Below, in pieces: positions 10,490 to 19,530 of a stretch of 64,000 bases of DNA. Source of the stretch: Pseudomonas synxantha (GTDB taxonomy: Bacteria > Pseudomonadota > Gammaproteobacteria > Pseudomonadales > Pseudomonadaceae). The DNA is taken from contig NZ_LT629786.1 in NCBI RefSeq assembly GCF_900105675.1, positions 5,642,001 to 5,706,000 of the forward strand, written 5' to 3'. The position numbers were made by a program, and so were the translations under genes. The notes beneath the pieces are model-generated. The model was given only the letters and a program-made list of their open reading frames with translations, had not been told where the DNA came from and did not search any database. Positions within the stretch are counted from its first letter, which is position 1; each line of letters starts with the position of its first letter.

Positions 10490-11293
10490 ATGCCCGTCAT
10501 TTTCAAGCTGTTGATCGCTGCGCTTTTTGCTTGCCTGAGCCTGGCCGCTAATGGCGAGAAATTGCGCATTGTTACCGAGCCCTGGGCCCCCTACGTCTAC
10601 GACGACCACGGCCGCATGGCTGGCCTGGACTATGAAACCACCGTGATCGTGTTCCAGCGCCTGGGCGTCGAGGTGCAATGGCAGTTCCTGCCCTGGAAGC
10701 GCTGCCTGGCGATGCTCGATCAGGGCCACGCCGACGGCGCGCTGGATATTTTCCACAGCCACGACCGTGACGCCCTGCTGCTCTACCCCGGCGAGCCATT
10801 GTCGGACGTTGAATTCGTACTGTTCTACGCCAACGAACGCCCGCATCCCGCCGAAACCCTCGATGACCTGCGCGGCCTGACCGTCGGTGTTTCCCCCGGC
10901 TACCTCTATGGCGATGCATTCAGCGAGTCCAGCGCCTTTGAGCGTGAGCCCGCACCCAGCCATGAAGCCAATTTCGGCAAGCTCATGCTCGGGCGCATCG
11001 ATATGGTGGTTACTGACCGACGGGTGGGACAACACGTGATCAAGGCGCTGGGCCTTGAGGGCAAGGTCAGCCAGGCGTCGGTGGTGGTCAGCCGCCAGCC
11101 GCAATTTCTCGCGGTGCGGCGCGGCGCGGGCATGGACCTGCTGGTACAACGCTTTGCCGCCGAGCTCAAGCGCTTCAAGCAAGAGCCGGCCTATGCCGCC
11201 TTGAGCGCCAAATATGGTGGAATGCACACACAAACGGCGCCTATATCAGCGTCAGGACGTGCCGTTGAGCAGCAGGAAAGCAGCGCGCAGTGA
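10490..11293 (+). CDS. Periplasmic solute-binding protein, family 3 (SBP_bac_3)
   Basis: 267 residues. The signal peptide (MPVIFKLLIAALFACLSLAANG) is followed by EKLRIVTEPWAPYVYDD, the standard opening of family-3 binding proteins, and by the DLRGLTVGVSPGYLYG hinge segment. Such proteins bind amino acids or similar polar solutes in the periplasm. No permease or ATPase gene is adjacent, so this may be an orphan subunit or a sensor-like protein. A tail rich in Gln/Ser/Ala after residue 245 extends beyond the domain. It starts 63 nt after the glycosyltransferase-like gene and may share its transcript. Confidence 0.8.
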   Translation: MPVIFKLLIAALFACLSLAANGEKLRIVTEPWAPYVYDDHGRMAGLDYETTVIVFQRLGVEVQWQFLPWKRCLAMLDQGHADGALDIFHSHDRDALLLYPGEPLSDVEFVLFYANERPHPAETLDDLRGLTVGVSPGYLYGDAFSESSAFEREPAPSHEANFGKLMLGRIDMVVTDRRVGQHVIKALGLEGKVSQASVVVSRQPQFLAVRRGAGMDLLVQRFAAELKRFKQEPAYAALSAKYGGMHTQTAPISASGRAVEQQESSAQ

Positions 11294-11515
11294 TTGCTCT
11301 GTTATACTCCGGCCTTTCCGCCAGGCTTACGCCCGGCCGCTCGGGTCTTGAAAAAGGCACCCAACCCAGCTACTGCGCAGCTTTGCAGCCCGCGCGAGCC
11401 GGTGGCGTGCCCGCCAGACGCAGCAGGACCGGACGGGATTGCGCTCCCCTAAGCGCCATTCACGCCCGGCAAGATTATCCCTTTGGGCCAAGCCCTAACT
11501 AAAACAGGATTACTC
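11294..11515 (+). other. Long G+C-rich leader region of rhlE
   Basis: This 222-nt gap contains a TATACT -10-like box at 11303-11308, with no convincing -35 box, at its left edge. If that is the promoter, the rhlE mRNA has a leader of about 200 nt. The segment is rich in GCCCGG/CCGGGC-type inverted repeats and codes for nothing I can support. Confidence 0.4.
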
Positions 11516-13396
11516 ATGTCCTTTGCTTCCCTCGGTCTCTCCGAGGCTTTAGTCCGCGCCATCGAGGCGGCGGGCTATACCGAGCCTACTCCGGTGCAAC
11601 AGCGGGCCATTCCCGCCGTGTTGCAAGGTCGCGACCTGATGGTCGCGGCTCAGACAGGTACTGGTAAAACCGGCGGTTTCGCCCTCCCGATCCTGGAGCG
11701 GTTGTTTCCCAACGGTCACCCGGACAAATCCCAGCGTCATGGCCCGCGCCAACCGCGCGTACTGGTCCTGACCCCAACCCGCGAACTCGCAGCCCAGGTG
11801 CATGACAGCTTCAAGCTGTATGCCCGCGACTTGAAGTTCGTCAGCGCCTGCATCTTCGGCGGCGTCGGTATGAACCCACAGGTTCAGGCCATGTCCCGTG
11901 GCGTCGATGTGCTGGTGGCTTGCCCCGGCCGTTTGCTCGACCTGTGCGGCCAAGGCAGCGTCGATTTGTCCCACGTGGAAATCCTCGTGCTGGACGAAGC
12001 CGACCGCATGCTCGACATGGGCTTTGTCCATGACGTGAAGAAGGTCCTCGCCCGCCTGCCAGCCAAACGTCAAAACCTGCTGTTCTCGGCGACGTTCTCC
12101 CAGGACATCACCGCCCTGGCCGGCAAGCTGCTGCACAACCCGGAACGCATCGAAGTCACGCCGCCGAACACCACGGTCGAACGTATCGAGCAACGCGTAT
12201 TCCGCCTGGCCGCCAGCCACAAGCGTGCGCTGCTGGCACACTTGATTACCGCCGGCGCATGGGAACAGGTGCTGGTTTTCACCCGCACCAAGCACGGTGC
12301 CAATCGCCTGGCCGAGTACCTGGATAAACACGGCCTCACCGCTGTCGCCATCCACGGCAACAAGAGCCAGAATGCACGCACCAAGGCCTTGGCAGATTTC
12401 AAGGCTGGCTCCGTACGTATCCTGGTCGCCACCGATATCGCCGCCCGCGGCCTGGATATCGACCAGTTGCCACACGTGGTCAACTTCGAGCTGCCCAACG
12501 TCGATGAAGATTATGTGCACCGGATCGGCCGTACTGGCCGTGCCGGTCGTTCGGGCGAGGCCATTTCCCTGGTCGCGCCGGACGAAGAAAAACTGCTTAA
12601 AAGCATCGAGCGCATGACCAAGCAGAAGATCGCCGACGGCGACCTGATGGGCTTCGATGCCAGCGCCGTAGAGGCCGAGAAGCCTGAAGCGCGCGAGCGT
12701 CCGGACGTGCGCAACCCACGCGGTCCGAAGGGCGATGGCCCGAACGGTGGCGGTGGTGGCGGTGGTCGTCGCGACAAGGGCAAGGACAAGGGCAAGGAAA
12801 AGTCCGCAAGCAGCAGCCGTGGCGAACGCCCGGCCCGCGAGCAGAAGCCACGTGAAGGCACCCCGGCCCGCGAACAGCGCCAGCCGAGCCAGCCACCACG
12901 CGCCGCCGCTGACCGTGCCCCGGACGAGTTCCTCGACGACGATGTGGACAACTTCGGTAACCGCGTCGACTACGTGCCCCAGGCCAAGCCCGCCCAGGGC
13001 CGTGGTCGTCGTCCAGGCGCCCCGGCACAAGGCGCCGGTGCGGGTGCTCCCCGTGGCGGCCAGCCACAGGGCGGTCGCCAGAACGGCCCGCGCAACAGCA
13101 GCGGCGGCACCACCGGTACTCCTCCTGCCAAGCGCAGCGGCCCGCGCAATGGTGCACCGCGTGACGGCCAGGCGCGTCGTGAAGATTCGCGCAGCAACAA
13201 TCGCCGCCCGGCCCGTGATGACCAGCCACGCCTGTCTGAGCCCGCGGTGCAAAACCCGCGTGGTGGCCCGGCGCCGAAGATCATCCACAAGGAGTCGAAA
13301 GCCGATCGCTTCCCGACACCCGAGCAGTTGGACCAACTGCCAGGTCGTCCTCGTGGTGAAAAACCAGCGTTGCTGACCCGCAACCGCGAGGCATAA
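11516..13396 (+). CDS. rhlE: ATP-dependent RNA helicase RhlE (DEAD-box)
   Basis: 626 residues. The helicase core covers residues 1-380: Q motif near Tyr21-Gln29, Walker A AQTGTGKT (45-52), PTREL (87-91), DEAD (160-163), SAT (191-193), RGLDID (311-316) and HRIGRTGR (335-342). It unwinds RNA duplexes in ribosome maturation and mRNA turnover. From about residue 395 the protein is a low-complexity Arg/Gly/Pro/Lys/Gln-rich tail of some 230 residues, much longer than in E. coli RhlE (454 aa), typical of tails that bind RNA and can drive condensates. The ATG at 11516 is preceded by CAGGA; an upstream in-frame ATG at 11483 is less likely. A strong terminator follows immediately. Confidence 0.95.
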   Translation: MSFASLGLSEALVRAIEAAGYTEPTPVQQRAIPAVLQGRDLMVAAQTGTGKTGGFALPILERLFPNGHPDKSQRHGPRQPRVLVLTPTRELAAQVHDSFKLYARDLKFVSACIFGGVGMNPQVQAMSRGVDVLVACPGRLLDLCGQGSVDLSHVEILVLDEADRMLDMGFVHDVKKVLARLPAKRQNLLFSATFSQDITALAGKLLHNPERIEVTPPNTTVERIEQRVFRLAASHKRALLAHLITAGAWEQVLVFTRTKHGANRLAEYLDKHGLTAVAIHGNKSQNARTKALADFKAGSVRILVATDIAARGLDIDQLPHVVNFELPNVDEDYVHRIGRTGRAGRSGEAISLVAPDEEKLLKSIERMTKQKIADGDLMGFDASAVEAEKPEARERPDVRNPRGPKGDGPNGGGGGGGRRDKGKDKGKEKSASSSRGERPAREQKPREGTPAREQRQPSQPPRAAADRAPDEFLDDDVDNFGNRVDYVPQAKPAQGRGRRPGAPAQGAGAGAPRGGQPQGGRQNGPRNSSGGTTGTPPAKRSGPRNGAPRDGQARREDSRSNNRRPARDDQPRLSEPAVQNPRGGPAPKIIHKESKADRFPTPEQLDQLPGRPRGEKPALLTRNREA

Positions 13397-13430
13397 AAAA
13401 AACCCGTATCGCGAGATACGGGTTTTTTTT
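13397..13430 (+). terminator. Rho-independent terminator of rhlE
   Basis: CCCGTATC-GCGA-GATACGGG is flanked by an A-run on the left and eight T on the right, directly after the rhlE stop. The A-run also makes it usable from the other strand. Confidence 0.93.
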
Positions 13431-13433
13431 GCC

Positions 13434-13533
13434 TGTAGGAACGGGCTTGCTCGCGAAGGTCGTCAACGATAACGCTGGCGGCCTGACAAAACGCGGTGTC
13501 TCTACGTTTTTCGCGAGCAAGCTCGCTCCTACA
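13434..13533. repeat. Inverted repeat pair, second REP-like family
   Basis: TGTAGGAACGGGCTTGCTCGCGAA and its inverse TTCGCGAGCAAGCTCGCTCCTACA bound a 50-nt centre. The GGGCTTGCTCGCGAA core differs from the more common GGGGGCTTGCTCCCGAT units in the window. It separates the rhlE terminator from the convergent YceI gene. Confidence 0.8.
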
Positions 13534-13542
13534 TACGGAGCA

Positions 13543-14142
13543 TTACTTCGCTTTCACACCTTCAAAGGTGATGTACAGCTGAACCACGTCGGACTGTGGA
13601 CCTACGTCCATGCCCTTCGGAACGAACTCTTTACGGCTGATCGAGGTGGTGCCTTCAAAGCCTGCACGGTAGCCGCCCCATGGATCCTTGCCTTCGCCCA
13701 GGAACGTAGCCTTGACCACGATAGGCTTGGTTACGCCATGGAAGGTCAGGTCGCCAGTGACATCAGCAGTCTGCTTGCCATCAGCGTTCTTCCCGGTTGG
13801 CTTGACGCTGGTGGAGACGAACTTGGCGTCAGGGAATTTGCCCGATTCCAGGAAGTCTGCGCTATTGACGTGCTTGTCGCGCTCGGCGTGGTTGGAGAAC
13901 ACGCTGGCGGTACGGACATTCATTTCAATCTTGGCGTCTTCTGGCTTGGCAGCGTCAAAGCTGAACTTGCCGTCCAGGTCCTTGAAGGTACCGGTGATGT
14001 AGCTGTAGCCCAGGTGGCTGATCTTGAAATCGACGAAGGCATGCTGGCCTTCCTTGTCGATCACGTAGTCAGCGGCCATCGCCGAACCAGCGGACAGCAG
14101 GGCAGAACCGATTGCCAGAGCAGCGAGTGTTTTTTTCAACAT
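13543..14142 (-). CDS. YceI family periplasmic protein
   Basis: 199 residues with a cleavable signal peptide ([23 protein letters not shown], then ADYVID). The mature part matches the YceI lipocalin-like beta barrel: [18 protein letters not shown], the DLDGKFSFD strand and [12 protein letters not shown]. YceI proteins bind polyisoprenoid lipids in a hydrophobic pocket. The P. aeruginosa orthologue in this position is known as PasP, a secreted protease-like protein; that activity cannot be judged from sequence. The ATG at 14142 is chosen because the signal peptide begins there. It starts 32 nt after the cytochrome b561 gene, so the two form an operon. Confidence 0.93.
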   Translation of the reverse strand: MLKKTLAALAIGSALLSAGSAMAADYVIDKEGQHAFVDFKISHLGYSYITGTFKDLDGKFSFDAAKPEDAKIEMNVRTASVFSNHAERDKHVNSADFLESGKFPDAKFVSTSVKPTGKNADGKQTADVTGDLTFHGVTKPIVVKATFLGEGKDPWGGYRAGFEGTTSISRKEFVPKGMDVGPQSDVVQLYITFEGVKAK

Positions 14143-14174
14143 GCTTTCTATTCCTTGTGAGTCGAGGTTGAACA

Positions 14175-14726
14175 TCAGGCTTTGCGCCCCAGCATTCGTG
14201 TCAGGGTCGCATCACGATCGATAAAGTGGTGTTTCAACGCAGCCACGCCATGCAACCCGGCGAAGACCACCAACACCCAGGCCAGGTATAGATGCACCCA
14301 ACCGGCGGTATCTGCCTGGTCCGGTAGACCGGAAACCAGGGCAGGAATTTCAAACAGGCCAAACACCGGGATACCGACACCGTCGGCGGTGGAAATCAGG
14401 TAACCGGCAATCATCACGGCAAACAGCCCCAGATACAGGAACGCGTGCCCAAATGCAGCACCGATCCGCGTCATACGGCTATAGCTGGCCAGCGGCGGTG
14501 GCGGCGGGCTGATCAGGCGCCAGACGATACGTACCAGCATGATGGCGAATAGCGTGATGCCAATGCTCTTGTGCAAGTCAGGTGCATCTTTGCGCCAGGC
14601 GCTGTAGTAGTCGAGGCCGACCATCCACAGGCCCAATGCGAATAAACCAAACACCACCAGGGCAACGCCCCAGTGTAGAACCATGCTGACCCAGCCATAG
14701 CGGGCGGGCGAATTGCGTAGCTGCAT
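14175..14726 (-). CDS. Cytochrome b561
   Basis: 183 residues with four transmembrane helices (about 12-34, 49-69, 87-108, 141-163). Conserved haem-ligand histidines are visible in [22 protein letters not shown] and [12 protein letters not shown]. The family transfers electrons in the inner membrane, commonly from quinol. The pairing with a downstream yceI gene is conserved in many proteobacteria, including E. coli yceJ-yceI, and suggests that the lipocalin and the cytochrome share an isoprenoid-quinone substrate. Confidence 0.93.
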   Translation of the reverse strand: MQLRNSPARYGWVSMVLHWGVALVVFGLFALGLWMVGLDYYSAWRKDAPDLHKSIGITLFAIMLVRIVWRLISPPPPPLASYSRMTRIGAAFGHAFLYLGLFAVMIAGYLISTADGVGIPVFGLFEIPALVSGLPDQADTAGWVHLYLAWVLVVFAGLHGVAALKHHFIDRDATLTRMLGRKA

Positions 14727-14998
14727 GTACTTAATCCCGTAAGAACTGTGCCCAAGACTAGCGTTTTACCTATCGAATTAAAGCGGAAAATTTCGCTTTG
14801 AAATATCGAGAAATACGATGAAGAGGCTAGGTATCATAAATTAACAAGGGATTAAGACTATTCCCAAGAAACGTGACAGACCGTCCTGCATTTACCGTCA
14901 ATTGCCCCACAATGGCTTGTGACAGGCGCCACCATTGCATAGGCTTGCGCGATTGTTTCGCCTGCGCCAGCCGCAGGACCGCTTCGAGGAGATAACCG

Positions 14999-16405
14999 AT
15001 GGGCTTGAATAACCAGTGGATGCAACGCGACCTCGCGGTGCTGTGGCATCCCTGCACCCAGATGAAAGACCACCAGCAACTGCCGCTGATCCCGATCAAG
15101 CGCGGTGAAGGCGTATGGCTGGAAGATTTCGAAGGCAAGCGCTACCTCGATGCCGTCAGTTCCTGGTGGGTCAATGTGTTTGGCCACGCCAACCCGCGCA
15201 TCAACCAACGCATCAAGGACCAGGTCGATCAGCTGGAGCACGTGATCCTCGCCGGTTTCAGCCACCAGCCGGTGATCGAGCTGTCCGAGCGCCTGGTGCA
15301 GATGACGCCTGAGGGCCTGACCCGCTGCTTCTATGCTGATAACGGCTCATCCTGCATCGAAGTCGCATTGAAGATGAGCTTTCACTACTGGCTCAACCGT
15401 GGCCTGCCAAACAAGAAGCGCTTCGTCACCCTGACCAACAGCTACCATGGCGAAACCATCGCCGCGATGTCGGTGGGCGACGTGCCGCTGTTTACCGAAA
15501 CCTACAAGGCGCTGCTGCTCGACACCATCAAGGTGCCGAGCCCGGACTGCTACCTGCGCCCCGACGGCATGAGCTGGGAAGAACATTCGCGCAACATGTT
15601 CCTGGCCATGGAACAGACCCTGGCCGATCACCACGAGACCGTCGCCGCCGTGATCGTCGAGCCGTTGATCCAGGGTGCAGGCGGCATGCGCATGTACCAC
15701 CCGGTGTACCTCAAGCTGTTACGCGAAGCCTGCGACCGCTACGGCGTGCACCTGATCCACGACGAAATCGCCGTGGGATTCGGTCGCACAGGCAGCATGT
15801 TCGCCTGTGAACAGGCCGGCATCCGCCCTGACTTCCTGTGCCTGTCCAAAGCCCTCACCGGCGGTTACCTGCCACTGGCCGCCGTGGTCACCACCGACGA
15901 TGTCTACGACGCGTTCTACGACGACTACCCGACCCTGCGCGCCTTCCTGCACTCCCACAGTTACACCGGCAATCCGTTGGCGTGCGCGGCGGCCTTGGCG
16001 ACGCTGGATATCTTTGAAGAAGACAACGTCATCGAAAACAACAAGGCCCTGGCCCAGCGCATGGCGACCGCCACCGCGCACCTGGTCGACCATCCCCATG
16101 TCGCGGAAGTCCGCCAGACCGGCATGGTGCTGGCCATCGAGATGGTGCAGGACAAAGCCACCAAGACTGCCTACCCATGGCAGGAACGCCGTGGCCTGAA
16201 GGTTTTCGAGCATGCCCTGGAACGCGGCGCGCTGTTGCGGCCGTTGGGCAGCGTGGTGTACTTCCTGCCGCCCTATGTGATTACACCTGAGCAGATCGAC
16301 TTCCTGGCCGAGGTGGCCAGCGAGGGGATTGATATCGCCACTAACAGCAAAGTCAGTGTGGCAGTGCCGAAAGATTTTCACCCAGGCTTCCGTGATCCGG
16401 GTTGA
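14999..16405 (+). CDS. bioA: Adenosylmethionine-8-amino-7-oxononanoate aminotransferase
   Basis: 468 residues of a class-III fold-type I aminotransferase. Marks are SSWWVNVFGHANP (54-66), the phosphate-cup segment NGSSCIEVALK, HDEIAVGFGRTG with PLP-contacting Asp255, and the Schiff-base Lys284 in CLSKALTGGY. BioA makes 7,8-diaminopelargonate for biotin synthesis, using SAM as amino donor. The ATG follows GAGGAG by 7 nt. It is followed after 31 nt by rsmE on the same strand, and the rest of the biotin pathway is not in this window. The 272-bp gap upstream holds nothing else I can identify. Confidence 0.97.
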   Translation: MGLNNQWMQRDLAVLWHPCTQMKDHQQLPLIPIKRGEGVWLEDFEGKRYLDAVSSWWVNVFGHANPRINQRIKDQVDQLEHVILAGFSHQPVIELSERLVQMTPEGLTRCFYADNGSSCIEVALKMSFHYWLNRGLPNKKRFVTLTNSYHGETIAAMSVGDVPLFTETYKALLLDTIKVPSPDCYLRPDGMSWEEHSRNMFLAMEQTLADHHETVAAVIVEPLIQGAGGMRMYHPVYLKLLREACDRYGVHLIHDEIAVGFGRTGSMFACEQAGIRPDFLCLSKALTGGYLPLAAVVTTDDVYDAFYDDYPTLRAFLHSHSYTGNPLACAAALATLDIFEEDNVIENNKALAQRMATATAHLVDHPHVAEVRQTGMVLAIEMVQDKATKTAYPWQERRGLKVFEHALERGALLRPLGSVVYFLPPYVITPEQIDFLAEVASEGIDIATNSKVSVAVPKDFHPGFRDPG

Positions 16406-16436
16406 TTGCCTACATACACCTTTTCAGAGAACAGAA

Positions 16437-17156
16437 ATGAGACTGTCCCGCTTTTTCACCGACGCCCCGCTGAGCCTCGGCGACCATGAACTGCCCGAAG
16501 CCCAGGCGCATTACATCAGCCGTGTGTTGCGCATGGGTGAAGCCGATGCCGTGCAATTGTTCGACGGTTCTGGCCAGGAGTTCCGGGGCACCTTGCTGGA
16601 AGTCGGTAAAAAGCGCGTTACCGTACAACTGACGGAGTGCTTTGCCGGTCAGGCCGAATCACCGCTGCACGTCCACCTCGGCCAGGGCCTGTCCCGGGGC
16701 GAGCGTATGGATTGGGCGATCCAGAAAGCCACTGAACTGGGCGTCAACGCGATCACGCCGATCTTCACCGAGCGCTGCGAAGTGCGCCTCAAGGACGAGC
16801 GCGCCGACAAGCGTCTGCTGCACTGGCGCCAAGTGGCAATCAGCGCCTGCGAGCAATGTGGGCGTTCGACGGTGCCGGTGATTCATGCGCCGTTGCTGCT
16901 GGCAGACTGGCTCAAGCAGGTCGAGGCCGGCCTGAAGCTGGTGCTGCACCCGGTGGCCGAGCCGATGATCAGCCATGCCAAGCCATCGCGGCTGGCGTTC
17001 CTGATCGGGCCGGAAGGTGGCTTGACGGATGGAGAAGTCGAAACCGCCCAGGGCGCTGGCTTCCATGCCGCGCGATTGGGGCCGCGAGTATTACGTACCG
17101 AAACCGCGCCGGTGGTGGCGCTGGCCGTTGCGCAGCAACTCTGGGGCGACTTCTAA
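16437..17156 (+). CDS. rsmE: 16S rRNA (uracil1498-N3)-methyltransferase
   Basis: 239 residues. An N-terminal PUA-like RNA-binding part (MRLSRFFTDAPLSLGDHELPEAQAHYISRVLRM...) precedes a SPOUT/trefoil-knot methyltransferase domain, recognised by LAFLIGPEGGLTDGEVE (about 183-199) and LGPRVLRTETAPVVAL at the C-terminus. It methylates U1498 of 16S rRNA with SAM. The ATG at 16437 is the family start; the longer frame from 16329 overlaps bioA and has no homology. Co-orientation and a short gap suggest read-through from bioA. Confidence 0.97.
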   Translation: MRLSRFFTDAPLSLGDHELPEAQAHYISRVLRMGEADAVQLFDGSGQEFRGTLLEVGKKRVTVQLTECFAGQAESPLHVHLGQGLSRGERMDWAIQKATELGVNAITPIFTERCEVRLKDERADKRLLHWRQVAISACEQCGRSTVPVIHAPLLLADWLKQVEAGLKLVLHPVAEPMISHAKPSRLAFLIGPEGGLTDGEVETAQGAGFHAARLGPRVLRTETAPVVALAVAQQLWGDF

Positions 17157-17171
17157 AGGTGGATGAGGTGA

Positions 17172-18089
17172 TCACTCCACCGGGTCGCTGACCGGGCTGG
17201 CAATGATCGCCTTCAACTCACTGGTCATCGGAAACTCCAGGTTCAAGCCGTTCGGTGGAATCGGCTGCTCGAACCAGCGCTGGTAAATCCCGTTGATCGC
17301 CCCCGAGCGGTAAAGGTCGCCCAGGGCCTGGTTAACCACCGCGAGAAACTGTGGGTCATCCTTGCGCACCATGCAGCTGTAGATCTCCCGCGATTGCTCC
17401 TTGCCCACGACCACCCAATGGTGTGGGTCCCTGGCCTTGGCGCGTTCGCCGTAGAGCAGCGCATCGTCCATATAGAACGCCACCGCACGGCCGGTCTCAA
17501 GCATCTTGAACGCTTCGCCGTGGTCCTTGGCGCTGATGACGAACATATTGCTCTGATGCTCGGCGTTGTAGCGTTTGAGGAAGCGTTCGTTGGTGGTGCC
17601 GGCGGTGGTCACCACGTTCTTGCCCTTGAGGTCGGAGAGTCCGTGGATGCCGCTGGTCCTGGCCGTCAGTAACTGCCCCTTCACATAGATAAACCCATAG
17701 GAAAATGCCACCTGCTTCTGCCGTTCGGCGGTCACTCCGGTGGAGCCACACTCCAGGTCAACGGTGCCGTTCTGTACCAATGGGATCCGGGTCTGGGACG
17801 TCACCAGGCGATAATTCACACGCAAGTTTTTCAGGCCGGCCTGTTCCCGGACGCGCTCGACGATCCTGTGGGTGAGGTCCACCGAATACCCCATCGGCTT
17901 GCCGCTCTGATCGCCTATATACGAGAACGGCACTGACGCATCACGATAGCCAACGGAAATTTGCTGGCTGGCAGTGATTTTTTCCAAGGTTGCGCTGGAT
18001 TCGCTCGCTGACGCCAGGGGTAGTCCCAGCGTCAGCGAAGCGAAAATGCAGACCTTGAAAATGCAACGGTTTACCGCTGTTTTTTGCAT
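17172..18089 (-). CDS. Amino acid ABC transporter substrate-binding protein (glutamate/aspartate type)
   Basis: 305 residues with a signal peptide (hydrophobic core CIFKVCIFASLTLGLPLASA). The body follows the GltI/AatJ-type family-3 pattern: ISVGYRDASVPFSYIGD, GKPMGYSVDLTHRIVERV, DLECGSTGVTAERQKQVAFS and VVTTAGTTNERFL, motifs that contact the alpha-carboxyl and side-chain of acidic amino acids. It probably delivers glutamate, aspartate or a relative to an ABC permease, but no permease genes are adjacent. It is encoded 93 nt after a DadA-like oxidoreductase on the same strand, which hints that its ligand is a substrate of that enzyme. Confidence 0.87.
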   Translation of the reverse strand: MQKTAVNRCIFKVCIFASLTLGLPLASASESSATLEKITASQQISVGYRDASVPFSYIGDQSGKPMGYSVDLTHRIVERVREQAGLKNLRVNYRLVTSQTRIPLVQNGTVDLECGSTGVTAERQKQVAFSYGFIYVKGQLLTARTSGIHGLSDLKGKNVVTTAGTTNERFLKRYNAEHQSNMFVISAKDHGEAFKMLETGRAVAFYMDDALLYGERAKARDPHHWVVVGKEQSREIYSCMVRKDDPQFLAVVNQALGDLYRSGAINGIYQRWFEQPIPPNGLNLEFPMTSELKAIIASPVSDPVE

Positions 18090-18182
18090 AGGGTAGTCCC
18101 GCTGGCTATAGCTATAGCTCGAGTCGGCAGCCAGCCGATCCAGGCATCGTTATTCATCTCTTTACACTCCAACAACCAAAGG

Positions 18183-19424
18183 TCAGGCCGCCTTGGGAAG
18201 AAACACATGTGCGTCAATCGAAGTCGACCGCTCTGCAATCATTTCGGCCAGCAACTGGCCGCTGGCGCACGCGAGCGTGAAGCCAAGAGCGCCATGCCCC
18301 AGGTTGAGCCACAGATTGCGATAGGAACTGGCACCAATCAGAGGCAGGCCGGTGGGCGTCGCTGGCCGCATCCCTGCCCATTCAACCGCAGCGTCATAGT
18401 TGCCGCCCATCGGAAACGTCTGGCGGGCCAAGCGTTTTATCACCGCCAGGCGCTTGGGCTCCGGGGCGCTGTTGAAACCCACCATGTCGACCATGGCGGC
18501 GACACGTAACTGATCGCCGATCCGGGCATACACAGCCCTGCGGTCGTAATCGGTCACATTGACCGTTGGCGCACTGTGCTGCTCGCCGATGGGCACGCTG
18601 AGGCTGTAGCCCTTGAGGGGGTAAAGCGGTAGACGCATACCTGGCAGACCCAGGCTCGAACTGTTGTGACCGGCTGCCAGGATCAGGTTCTCCACAGGGA
18701 TGACTTCGTCCTCAAGCTCCACGGCTACAGCTGTATTAAACGCCTCATGGACACGCAATACTTTGCGCCCGTAGACAATGCGGCAGCGTCCCGATGCCTC
18801 CAAATGCCCGCCAAGCTGCTGGCAAAATGCGTGGCAATCGGCAACCTCTTCATTAGGGTTGTAAATACCGCCGACAAAGGTCCCCTCCATCAGGGACGGT
18901 TCAAGCTTGCGGCAGTCTTCGGCCGATAGCACTTGTTGCTGGAGGGGGTCAGTCAATTTGCGCCGCCCCTGCGCGAAGCTGTCAGCGGAACGGAAGGTCA
19001 CCAGTTTTCCATTGCGCTTCCAGTTGAACCCCTCCAGATGGTCCTCTACCCGCCAGCGGTTCAGGACGTCCTGGCTCATCGCTGCCAGGCGAAGCAAATG
19101 TGCGGAGTTTGTACGGTTTACCGAGGAGCGGCAGGCGCCGAGGAAAGAGGCGAGCCAGCGCCATTGTGAAAGGTCCAGCCGGGGCCTGAGCTTCAGGGGA
19201 GACTCCGAGCGCAGCAGAAAGCCAAGCGCCTTGAGTGGTACACCAGCATCGGCAAGGGGGGCGACATAGCGGTAGGACAGTTGGCCACCATTCGCAAAAC
19301 TGGTGACATTACCCAGTTTTTTTTGCGCTTCGACCAAGGTGACTTCCATGCCTGCACGCACACATGCATAGGCACTCGCCAACCCGATGACACCGCCACC
19401 GATGATACATACTCGCCTTGCCAT
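18183..19424 (-). CDS. FAD-dependent D-amino acid dehydrogenase-like oxidoreductase (DadA-like)
   Basis: 413 residues with an N-terminal dinucleotide-binding fold RVCIIGGGVIGLASAYACVRAG (GxGxxG at 9-14, conserved Glu at the end of beta2) and the DAO-family C-terminal segment GMRPATPTGLPLIG, followed by LGHGALGFTLACASG. The NGGQLSYRYVAPLA segment near residue 45 is characteristic of DadA-type enzymes, which oxidise D-amino acids to keto acids and feed electrons to the respiratory chain. It is not the dadAX alanine locus, because no racemase gene is adjacent, so the substrate may differ. A LysR gene is divergent and a binding-protein gene is downstream. Confidence 0.87.
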   Translation of the reverse strand: MARRVCIIGGGVIGLASAYACVRAGMEVTLVEAQKKLGNVTSFANGGQLSYRYVAPLADAGVPLKALGFLLRSESPLKLRPRLDLSQWRWLASFLGACRSSVNRTNSAHLLRLAAMSQDVLNRWRVEDHLEGFNWKRNGKLVTFRSADSFAQGRRKLTDPLQQQVLSAEDCRKLEPSLMEGTFVGGIYNPNEEVADCHAFCQQLGGHLEASGRCRIVYGRKVLRVHEAFNTAVAVELEDEVIPVENLILAAGHNSSSLGLPGMRLPLYPLKGYSLSVPIGEQHSAPTVNVTDYDRRAVYARIGDQLRVAAMVDMVGFNSAPEPKRLAVIKRLARQTFPMGGNYDAAVEWAGMRPATPTGLPLIGASSYRNLWLNLGHGALGFTLACASGQLLAEMIAERSTSIDAHVFLPKAA

Positions 19425-19463
19425 ATTGACACCTCACATGGATTGAAACGAATTCCAGAGTAG

Positions 19464-19485
19464 GTTCAAGTGACAAAAGTTGAAC
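19464..19485. promoter_or_regulatory. Candidate LysR operator between the DadA-like gene and its regulator
   Basis: GTTCAA-N10-TTGAAC is a perfect 22-bp dyad containing the T-N11-A core typical of LysR-type recognition sites. It lies in the 106-bp divergent gap, 40 bp from the oxidoreductase ATG and 46 bp from the regulator ATG, where one dimer pair could control both. Confidence 0.55.
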
Positions 19486-19530
19486 AATGAATAAAGGTAA
19501 GCCACCTATAAGTTAAGGTTATGAAAACAC

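Noticed and set aside
9248..11233. A 661-codon minus-strand frame opposite the glycosyltransferase-like and solute-binding genes
   Set aside because: It lacks recognisable motifs and covers two plus-strand genes with a family-3 binding-protein signature and a signal peptide.
11549..13336. A 595-codon minus-strand frame opposite rhlE
   Set aside because: The plus strand carries all DEAD-box motifs in order.
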